The position numbers and the translations under genes were made by a program. From Sphingopyxis sp. (GTDB lineage Bacteria > Pseudomonadota > Alphaproteobacteria > Sphingomonadales > Sphingomonadaceae), in contig JAEMRT010000003.1 in assembly GCA_016463225.1 (NCBI GenBank), positions 8,073 through 72,072 on the forward strand: DNA of 64,000 nt, read 5' to 3'. Positions 45,202-52,960 of this stretch are shown here, one piece after another; position 1 is the first letter of the stretch, and each line of letters begins with the position of its first letter. A model generated the notes under the pieces. It was not told the DNA's origin and did no database searches. It was given only the letters and a program-made list of their open reading frames with translations.

Positions 45202-47742
45202 TCAGAATTTGAAATTCACACGCCCGTAATAATAGCCGCCATTGATCCCGTACGGGCTGAAGGTCAGCGGGGCATCGAGCACATTGCCTCCATTGACCAG
45301 CGTCGAGTTGGTCGTTCCTGGCACCAGCGCGACGGTCGGCGGCCGCATATTAAACAAATTATTGCCTCCGATCGAAATCGTCAGCTCGTCGGTGAGGTCG
45401 TACCCGAGTTCGAGATCGGCAATGAACGCGGTGCCAATCACCTGCTTGTAGAATGTGCCGCCGTCCGGGCTCGCGAAGTTGGAGCTCTTGCCATAGACTG
45501 TCCCGCGCGCCGTCGCGGAAAACCGCCCAAGCGAGAGATCGGCGGACGCGATGACCTTCAGTTTGGGCGATGCCGTCTCGAGATTGCTTTGCGCACTGGC
45601 ATCGAACAGCGGGATCCCGCCTAGTGTGGCGGGCGCGGCAGCTAGCTTCGTGATCTTCGTCTTGTTGTAATTGCCCGAAAGCGTCCATGCGATGCCGCCG
45701 CCATCGAGGTCGGTCGTGTAGCTCACCGTCATTTCCAGGCCCTGCGTCCGGGTGGTCGCGCCATTGGTGAAGATGTTGATGCCGGTCTGGCTCACCGTCG
45801 GATCGAGAATGTTGCCATTGGCAATGATCGCGGCGGTCACGATCGGGAAGTTCGTCGCGCCGCCACTGCCAAAGATCGATCCGGTACCGAGAATGCGGTC
45901 GCGGATACGGACCTGGTAGGCGTCGAGGGTGATCGTGAGGCTCGCTGCCGGTTCCAGCACGACGCCGAGGCTGAAGTTCGTCGATTTCTCCGGCTTCAGA
46001 TTGTCAAAGCCGATGAGCTTTGCCGCCGCGGAGTTTGCGGGAAGCTGGACGAACGCCGACGTTGGCGAGACGTTGGTCGCCGAATAGAAGGATTCAGCGA
46101 GCGTCGGTGCACGAAACCCGGTCGATACGGTGCCGCGCAGGGCGAAGGCGTCGCTAAAGTCGTAGCGGCCCGTGCCCTTGAAAATGACATTGCTGCCAAA
46201 ATCCGAATAATGCTCGTAGCGCACGGCGCCGTCGAGTTTCATCTCCTCGACGGGGGACGCCGCGATATCGAGATAGATCGATTTGTTGTTGCGCGAATTA
46301 TAGCCCGCATCCGAGGGGCGGAAGCCCGGGTAGGACTGGCCGCCCTCCTTGTAGATCGACGCCGGATCGCCCGAACCGATCTCATAGGAATTCTTTCGAT
46401 ACTCTAGTCCGAACGCCACGTTGAGTGGTTCCGCCATCCCGGCGTCGAATTCCTTGCTGAAATCGGCGTTGGCGGTGAATTCGCGGGCCTTGAAGAAGCC
46501 GTTGTAGAAATCCAGCGGCGTGAAATGCGTGTCGATGAACAGCGATCGGTTGGCCGAATCGAGCGTGTAGATCAGATTCTTGTCTTCGCCATAGGTCGTG
46601 CTGAAATCGAAGTTGAAGCCGCCGAGCGTTCCGCGAAAGCCGCCCGTCATCGAATAATCGTCCTCGCGGATCCCCTCGCGCGGGCTGAAGCCCATCGGGA
46701 AGGGAACGAGCTCACCCGGCGTCGTAAGCGTGCCCGCGACGCCCAGCACAGGCGAGGCGATGACCCGGTCGGGAACGCGAAGATTCTCATACGCGCTGGC
46801 GATGCGCTTGCTGTACGAGCCGAACGCATAAGCCTCGACGTCGCCGAAATCATAGGCCGAGTTGAACTGCAGGTTCGTCAGGTGCGACTTCGCGTCGCCG
46901 TTGATCTTGTTGACGTACGGGAAGCCCGGAATGTTGCGATAGAGCGCCTGCTGCGCCGCCGACAGCGCCGGGTTGGTCGTCGTGGTGAGCAGATTGCCAT
47001 TGATATCGGTGACGCGCCGGTCGAGCCCGCCGATCTGGGTAAAATCATGGTAGCGGTGGAAGAGCGTGACGTTGATGAAGCCGGCATCGCCGACCCGGGT
47101 CGCAAGATGGATCGTGCCGGCATAGGTATCGCCGCCGACGTCGTAATTCTTGCCGGCGGTAGCATAGCCCGAGCCGCCCTCGTCATCGTCCTTCAATATG
47201 ATGTTGATCACGCCCGCAATCGCATCGGAGCCATATTGCGCAGCCGCCCCATCCTCGAGCACTTCGATCCGCTTGATCGAGGAGGGAGAAATCAGGTCGA
47301 GATCGGCCGTCGCCGCGCCCTGATAGGGTCCGCCGAGAACGGCGAGGTTGGAGGTGCCGTGCCGCCGCTTGCCATTGACGAGCACCAGCGTGTGATTGGG
47401 GCTGAGACCGCGCAGGCGGGCGGACAATGTGAGGTTGGCGGTATCGCCGCCGAAGGCTTGGGCGGTGAAGGAGGGCACCAGCTGCGTCAGCACCTGGTTG
47501 AGGTTCGGCTGGCCGACATGGCTCATCGTGTCCTCGCCCAGCACCTTGATCGGCGTCGGGCTTTCGGCGACTGTCAGCCCGGACGTGCGCGTGCCGGTGA
47601 CGATGATCTCGCTGCCGCTTTGGTCGCCGGCGGTTACTGCGTCCTCTGCTGCGGCTTCTGCCTCGGCCGCAAACGCTGCCTGGCTGAGCGAAAGACCCGC
47701 AACGGCAATCGCGATATGTGAAATGAAACCTACTATTTTCAT
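45202..47742 (-). CDS. TonB-dependent receptor of the oxidase/RidA operon
   Basis: The 846-aa outer-membrane protein has a signal peptide, the plug motif (SARLRGLSPNHTLVLVNGKR, IKRIEVLEDGAAAQYGSDAI, AGVINIIL) and a C-terminal barrel ending in YYYGRVNFKF. The start has AAGGGG 8 bases before it. It sits between the flavin oxidase and RidA genes, and probably imports the amine or amino-acid-like substrate of that oxidase. Confidence 0.9.
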   Translation of the reverse strand: MKIVGFISHIAIAVAGLSLSQAAFAAEAEAAAEDAVTAGDQSGSEIIVTGTRTSGLTVAESPTPIKVLGEDTMSHVGQPNLNQVLTQLVPSFTAQAFGGDTANLTLSARLRGLSPNHTLVLVNGKRRHGTSNLAVLGGPYQGAATADLDLISPSSIKRIEVLEDGAAAQYGSDAIAGVINIILKDDDEGGSGYATAGKNYDVGGDTYAGTIHLATRVGDAGFINVTLFHRYHDFTQIGGLDRRVTDINGNLLTTTTNPALSAAQQALYRNIPGFPYVNKINGDAKSHLTNLQFNSAYDFGDVEAYAFGSYSKRIASAYENLRVPDRVIASPVLGVAGTLTTPGELVPFPMGFSPREGIREDDYSMTGGFRGTLGGFNFDFSTTYGEDKNLIYTLDSANRSLFIDTHFTPLDFYNGFFKAREFTANADFSKEFDAGMAEPLNVAFGLEYRKNSYEIGSGDPASIYKEGGQSYPGFRPSDAGYNSRNNKSIYLDIAASPVEEMKLDGAVRYEHYSDFGSNVIFKGTGRYDFSDAFALRGTVSTGFRAPTLAESFYSATNVSPTSAFVQLPANSAAAKLIGFDNLKPEKSTNFSLGVVLEPAASLTITLDAYQVRIRDRILGTGSIFGSGGATNFPIVTAAIIANGNILDPTVSQTGINIFTNGATTRTQGLEMTVSYTTDLDGGGIAWTLSGNYNKTKITKLAAAPATLGGIPLFDASAQSNLETASPKLKVIASADLSLGRFSATARGTVYGKSSNFASPDGGTFYKQVIGTAFIADLELGYDLTDELTISIGGNNLFNMRPPTVALVPGTTNSTLVNGGNVLDAPLTFSPYGINGGYYYGRVNFKF

Positions 47743-47829
47743 GAAAACGGCCCCTTGATTATATTGCGTACGGTGGCCTCTCCGATCGCGGGTCATGTCT
47801 GCGCATGGCTCCGAAACTGGTAGAATCTG

Positions 47830-49443
47830 TCAGGCGGCCTGGGCCGATCCCACTGCTGACTGCGTCAGCGTCAGCGCTCGCGCCGACACCTGCCCGGCGA
47901 GCGCCGCGACGGCGGCATGCGCGGACTGGATCGCGCCTTCCTGCCAACCCGGCGTCTGGCTCAAGGCCGCGCCGGCAAAGAAGATGCGGCCATCGGGCTG
48001 GTTCAAAAGCCGGAATTCGGGCGTGTCGATATGAGCCTCCTGCCGGCCCGGCTGCCCGGGGTTCCAGTTGGGCCAGGGACCCAGGCTGAACGGCACCTTC
48101 TTCCAGTTCACGACGAGCGGGCTCACGCAGTCGCCGCCATGGCCGGGATGGGTTTTCTCGATCGCGGCGCGTGCGGCCGCGATTTGCCCGGCGAGCGGCC
48201 TTGACTGGAATTCGGCCGCTTTCGGGCCCGAAGAGTAGCAGCCGAGCAGCATGCCCCGCTCGCTGTGCAGGTTGGCCGAGGGATACCAGATGAGGCTGGT
48301 GTCCCCGCCGACGAAGGTGATCCCGCCATAGATATGGTCGCGCTCCCAGAAGCGCGGCGCCTCGAATGCAACCTTGTTGCTGTCGTCATAGACAACGGCG
48401 GCGATGGCCTTTTCCACGGGCTTGGAGAAATTGGCGTCGATCTTCGCGAGCACGGGGAAGGGGATGGTGCAGACGATATAATCGCCCTTGACCGTCCGCG
48501 CCGCGCCGCTCGGCCGGTCGACATAGGTGACCGAGACGCCCTTCGCATCGTGCCGGATGCGCTGCACCTCGGCATGGCGGATCGCGCGGCTCTTGAGGTT
48601 GCGCTCGATGCCGATCGAGATCTGGTCCATCCCGCCGATCGGCTGGAACATCGTCGCCTGCATGTAGAGGGCATCCTCGAACAGCGACATCGGCAGCTGC
48701 TCGTTGGCGAGCAGTGTCGAGAGCGGAGCGGGCTTGGCGGGCGTCTCGAAACTCGATGTGCCCGCGCCGGGCGGCGTCGATAAGCCCGACCGGGTGGTTC
48801 CGGTGAAGGCTCCCTCTTGATTGAGATCGCCGTAGATGCGCAGGAACGGCATCAGCTTGGCCTTGTCCTCGGCGGTCACCGCCTGGTCTAGCGCGCCCTT
48901 GTCGATGGCTTTCGAGAGGAGCTCGGCAATATGGCCGCGCGTGTCGTTGATCGCGCTGCGCATCCGCACCTTTTTCCCGTCATCGGCGACGAGGAAGGCA
49001 GAACGGCTCGAATTGACCTCGACCTCGAGCGGGACGCCGAATTTCTTCGCGTAACCGAGGATGCCCTGGTGAAAGCTTGGGAGGCGCGCCGGCCCCGCAT
49101 TGAAATAGACGCCTTCGGAGAATTTGGCGGTTTGCGTCGCCTCGCCGATCATCTCGATCTTGTCGCCGTCGCGCACCGTCCAGGCGCGCCCGCCGACCCG
49201 GCCGCGCGCCTCGAGTAGGGTGACCGAGAATCCGGCCTGTTCCAGCTCATAGGCCGAGACGAGCCCGGCGATTCCCGCACCGAGGATGATGACATGGCCG
49301 TTCTTGCCGTGATCCGGCGGCAAGGCCGGAAGCGCGTTTGCAGGTGAAACGCCGAACAGTCCTAAAGATTGCATGGCCGCCGCGGTCGCCCCGGCGCCTC
49401 CCGTTATTCCGATCTTTCCCAATAAAACGCGGCGCGTGATCAT
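47830..49443 (-). CDS. Tat-exported flavin amine / L-amino-acid oxidase
   Basis: The 537-aa flavoprotein has a twin-arginine start (MITRRVLLGKIGITGGAG) and the FAD motif VIILGAGIAGLVSAYELEQA with LLEARGRVGGRAWT. FAGAALSQTPGWQEGAIQSA near the C-terminus is the FAD-binding end of monoamine and L-amino-acid oxidases. It would release an imine, hydrogen peroxide and, after hydrolysis, ammonia. First gene of an operon with a TonB receptor and RidA. The true substrate (amine, amino acid or amino-acid conjugate) is unknown. Confidence 0.85.
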   Translation of the reverse strand: MITRRVLLGKIGITGGAGATAAAMQSLGLFGVSPANALPALPPDHGKNGHVIILGAGIAGLVSAYELEQAGFSVTLLEARGRVGGRAWTVRDGDKIEMIGEATQTAKFSEGVYFNAGPARLPSFHQGILGYAKKFGVPLEVEVNSSRSAFLVADDGKKVRMRSAINDTRGHIAELLSKAIDKGALDQAVTAEDKAKLMPFLRIYGDLNQEGAFTGTTRSGLSTPPGAGTSSFETPAKPAPLSTLLANEQLPMSLFEDALYMQATMFQPIGGMDQISIGIERNLKSRAIRHAEVQRIRHDAKGVSVTYVDRPSGAARTVKGDYIVCTIPFPVLAKIDANFSKPVEKAIAAVVYDDSNKVAFEAPRFWERDHIYGGITFVGGDTSLIWYPSANLHSERGMLLGCYSSGPKAAEFQSRPLAGQIAAARAAIEKTHPGHGGDCVSPLVVNWKKVPFSLGPWPNWNPGQPGRQEAHIDTPEFRLLNQPDGRIFFAGAALSQTPGWQEGAIQSAHAAVAALAGQVSARALTLTQSAVGSAQAA

Positions 49444-49702
49444 ATTGCCCCCTGTGCAATGTGTCGTCGCTCCCCCATCGTTAGCCGCTTCAGTTGTCCG
49501 CGCGGCCTTTGGTCTAAATCACTTGTTCCAAATCGTTCCTGCAAACATACGTCTTGTCGTAAATTTGAAAATTTGAGCGCAGGTGCCTCGGGCCGCGGAA
49601 GGGGGCGCTGGGCTATTCCCATCGCAGTCGCCTACTCGGCGTGCCCCGCGTCAGGCCTGTTGCCGTCTGAGCTGACAGCAGGGCTGCCTTATGGCCCGAG
49701 CG

Positions 49703-51322
49703 CTATCTGACAACACCCGCGCTTTCGCGACCCGAAGCGTCGTAATCTATGCCAAGCTGTTGCAAGTAGCTGTCATACTTGTCCGGCTGGTAATATTGCG
49801 CCTCCATGGCCGGCCGAATTTGGGCCATCGTCCGTGCATTGCGGTTGATCGCGGGCATGTCGGTGGGTGCGATCAACGGATCGTAGGCCTGTTCTTTCAG
49901 TTGGACGTCGCGGAACCACGCCTTGGCATCGGCCACCAGCTTTGGTGTCGTGGCGATGTCGAGGATCGTCATGGCAACCGCCTTGGCACCTGCCTCCGTG
50001 CCCTTGTGGGCGATCGGCGTAGCCATCGCCATCGCAGCGGTCGAGTGGTGGAAAATCACGTTGGGGATGTTGGCCGGATAGAGGACAGTCACGGTCGGCA
50101 CAGTCCACATGACGTCGCCGATGTCGTCCGACCCCCCGAAGCTGGCCCCGCCGCGCGTCTGGGGCGTAGAGAGAGGCGCGATGGTGGTCGGTAGGGCTTG
50201 CACCTTCAACCTGTTCCGGGTTTGCACCGCCCCAGCGAAGGCCTGATCGGCCGCGGACCACTGGGGCATGCCCACCACCTTGATATTGGCATAGAGCGCC
50301 TCGGCGAGCGGCTTATTGCCATAGTTTGGGGCGGCAAAGCCCAGCACGTTGCGGGTGACTTTGGTGCCGGTCGCGAGTGCAGCAGCCTCCGCCACATCGT
50401 TGCCCGTGCGATACAAGTCGCGGAGCGAAGCGAAGTCCGACTGGCGAAAATAATACCAGCTGCTCGCCTTATCGGGCACGACGTTGGGCTGCCCACCGCC
50501 ATTAGTGATGACATTGTGTGATCTTTGCGAAAGCGGCAGATGCTCCCGCCGGAAATTCCACATCACGTCCATCAACTCGACACCGTCGAGCGCGCTGCGG
50601 CCCTCCCAGGGCGACGTGGCGGAATGGGCGGTCTTGCCCTTGAACTCATACTCAACCGAGATCATGCCGGTGAGGCCGAGGTCGCCCCATCCAGTGCCGA
50701 AGCCGGTGTTGACGTGGGCAAAGATTGAGGCGTCGACGTCTTTGAATACGCCCGCGCGCACATAGTAGGCCTTGGTTCCCAGCAATTCTTCCGCCACGCC
50801 GGGCCACAGCATCAACCGGCCCTTGATGCCGTGTTTTTGCATCACATGCTTGGCGGCGATCGCAGCGGCTACCATCAGCGGCATGCCCGAATTATGCCCT
50901 TCGCCATGTCCGGATGCGCCTTCCGTAAGTGGCTTGATATCGGCGATGCCAGGGACCTGTGAGATGCCGACAAGCCCATCGATGTCGCTTCCCAATGCAA
51001 TCTTGGGGCCGCCCTCGCCCCAGGTCGCGGTAAAGGCGGTGGGAACGCCAGCGATGCCACGCTCAATCTTAAAGCCGTTCTCCTCGAGGATGGAGATCAG
51101 ATATTCTGACGTCCGGATCTCCTGAAAGCCAGGCTCGCCAAAGCTGAAGATTTGGTCGACCATGACCTGGATTTGTTTGCGCTGGGCTTCCACCTCGGCG
51201 AGGACTTCCTGTTTAAGCGCAGGGGTCGCCGCTGCATGCGCAGGGACCGGCGGTAAAATGGCTCCGGCCAGCATGGGCGCCATCCCAAAGTAGAGAGCGC
51301 GTTTCTTGAGTTTCATGATCAT
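49703..51322 (-). CDS. Exported M20-family metallohydrolase (AbgB-like), copy 2
   Basis: The 539-aa protein has a signal peptide (cleavage near PAHA) and an M20D-type amidohydrolase fold: KIALGSDIDGL, GASGHGEGHNSGMP, GVAEELLGTKAYYV and SVEYEFKGKTAHSA. AbgB-like enzymes split aminobenzoyl-glutamate or other N-acyl amino acids. The usual metal-binding HACGH has Glu in place of Cys (HGEGH). It overlaps copy 1 by 4 bases (ATGA), is clearly homologous over its whole length, and probably arose by duplication. Confidence 0.85.
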   Translation of the reverse strand: MIMKLKKRALYFGMAPMLAGAILPPVPAHAAATPALKQEVLAEVEAQRKQIQVMVDQIFSFGEPGFQEIRTSEYLISILEENGFKIERGIAGVPTAFTATWGEGGPKIALGSDIDGLVGISQVPGIADIKPLTEGASGHGEGHNSGMPLMVAAAIAAKHVMQKHGIKGRLMLWPGVAEELLGTKAYYVRAGVFKDVDASIFAHVNTGFGTGWGDLGLTGMISVEYEFKGKTAHSATSPWEGRSALDGVELMDVMWNFRREHLPLSQRSHNVITNGGGQPNVVPDKASSWYYFRQSDFASLRDLYRTGNDVAEAAALATGTKVTRNVLGFAAPNYGNKPLAEALYANIKVVGMPQWSAADQAFAGAVQTRNRLKVQALPTTIAPLSTPQTRGGASFGGSDDIGDVMWTVPTVTVLYPANIPNVIFHHSTAAMAMATPIAHKGTEAGAKAVAMTILDIATTPKLVADAKAWFRDVQLKEQAYDPLIAPTDMPAINRNARTMAQIRPAMEAQYYQPDKYDSYLQQLGIDYDASGRESAGVVR

Positions 51323-52935
51323 CGCGGCGCTACTCCGCCAGGGGCGTCGAGCAGCGGGTATTTGATCCCGAGCTGGTCGAGATAGGTTTCATATTTGGAG
51401 GGGTCATAGTAATATTTCTCCATCAGCGGGCGGTAGAGCGCCATGTTGCGCTCGTTGAGCCAGATCGCCGGGACGTCCTTGTCGGTTAGGATCGGAGCGT
51501 AGGTGTCGGTCTTTAGTTGGACGTCTTTGAAATATGCCTTCGCCTCGGCGACGAGTTTCGGCGTGGTAAGGATGTCGAGTACCGTCATCGCGACGGCCTT
51601 TGCGCCTGCTTCCACCCCCTTGTGCGCGATCGGTGTCGCCATCGCGATGGCCGCAATCGAGTTGTGGCCGATCAAATTAGGAATATTTGATGGGTAGCGG
51701 ATGGTGATGGTTGGAACTGTCCACATGACGTCGCCGATGTCGTCCGAGCCACCGCCGGTCGAGGGCTTGCGGTTTTCCGGAGTGGAGAGCGGGGCGACCT
51801 CGTCTTTGAGCGGCTCGATCTTTCGATCGTTGAGGGTCTGCACAGCCTTCGCGAAGGCCTGGTCGTCCACGCTCCACTTGGGCATGCCTACCATCTTGAT
51901 ATTGGCATAGGCGGCCTCGGCCAGCGGCTTGTTGCCGAAATTGGGCGCCGCATAACCCAGCGTCTGCTGGGTTACCGTCGTCCCTGTGGCCAGCGCTGCG
52001 GCCTTTGCGATGTCGTTGCCGACCTCATAGAGCTTGCGGATGTCGTCAAAGGTGCGTTCGCGGAAGTAATACCAAACGCTTGCCTTGTCCGGCACCACAT
52101 TGGGCTGGCCGCCGCCATTGGTGATGATCATGTGCGAGCGCTGAGTCAGCGGTAGATGTTCACGCCGGAAATTCCACGCTACGTCCATAATCCCGACGGC
52201 GTCCAGGGCGCTCCGTCCTTCCCACGGCATCCCCGCCGAATGCGCGGTTTTGCCCTTAAAGGAATATTCCACCGAGATCAGGCCATTGTTGCCCATCTCG
52301 CCGTAGCCGGTCGAGAAGTCGTTGCTGACATGCCCGAAGATCGAGACATCGACGTCATCGAACAGGCCGGCGCGCACATAATAGGCCTTGGTAGCCAACA
52401 GCTCTTCGGCGACACCGGGCCAGAGCATCAACCGCCCCTGGATGCCGTGCTTTTCCATCACCTTTTTCGTCGCGATCGCCGCTGCCACCATCATCGGCAT
52501 GCCAGAATTATGGCCCTCGCCATGCCCCGGCGCGCCCTCGATTATCGGCTTGAGATATGGTACGCCGGGCATCTGCGACACGCCCAGAACGTCATCGATG
52601 TCGCTACCTAACGCGATCTTGGGACCGCCCGTTCCCCAGGTGGCGGTAAAGGCGGTAGGGATACCCGCTACGCCCTTGGTCACGGTGAACCCGTTTTCGG
52701 CAAGGATATCGGTCAAATATTCGGACGTCCTGATCTCCTGAAAGCCGGGTTCGGCAAAGCTGAAGATCTGGTCGACCATGACCTGGATTTGCTTCCGCTG
52801 GGCTTCGACTTCGGCCGCGACCTCCTTCTTGAGCGACTTCGGGGCCTCAGCATGGGCCGGCGTGGCCGCGATCGGGGCCAGAACAGCGGACGTGCTCAAG
52901 GCAGCAGCAATGACGGCGCGATCAAATTTGTTCAT
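51319..52935 (-). CDS. Exported M20-family metallohydrolase (AbgB-like), copy 1
   Basis: The 538-aa protein has a signal peptide (cleavage near PAHA) and the same architecture as copy 2: ALGSDIDDVLG, APGHGEGHNSGMPM with Glu140 in place of the common Cys, GVAEELLATKAYYV, VEYSFKGKTAHSAGMPWEGR and GGGSDDIGDVMWTVPT. Its ATG at 52935 is 25 bases after the TonB receptor stop, so all three genes form an operon. It probably cleaves an amide taken up through that receptor. Confidence 0.85.
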   Translation of the reverse strand: MNKFDRAVIAAALSTSAVLAPIAATPAHAEAPKSLKKEVAAEVEAQRKQIQVMVDQIFSFAEPGFQEIRTSEYLTDILAENGFTVTKGVAGIPTAFTATWGTGGPKIALGSDIDDVLGVSQMPGVPYLKPIIEGAPGHGEGHNSGMPMMVAAAIATKKVMEKHGIQGRLMLWPGVAEELLATKAYYVRAGLFDDVDVSIFGHVSNDFSTGYGEMGNNGLISVEYSFKGKTAHSAGMPWEGRSALDAVGIMDVAWNFRREHLPLTQRSHMIITNGGGQPNVVPDKASVWYYFRERTFDDIRKLYEVGNDIAKAAALATGTTVTQQTLGYAAPNFGNKPLAEAAYANIKMVGMPKWSVDDQAFAKAVQTLNDRKIEPLKDEVAPLSTPENRKPSTGGGSDDIGDVMWTVPTITIRYPSNIPNLIGHNSIAAIAMATPIAHKGVEAGAKAVAMTVLDILTTPKLVAEAKAYFKDVQLKTDTYAPILTDKDVPAIWLNERNMALYRPLMEKYYYDPSKYETYLDQLGIKYPLLDAPGGVAPR

Positions 52936-52960
52936 CTTGCGGATAGTCCCTACTTCTCGC

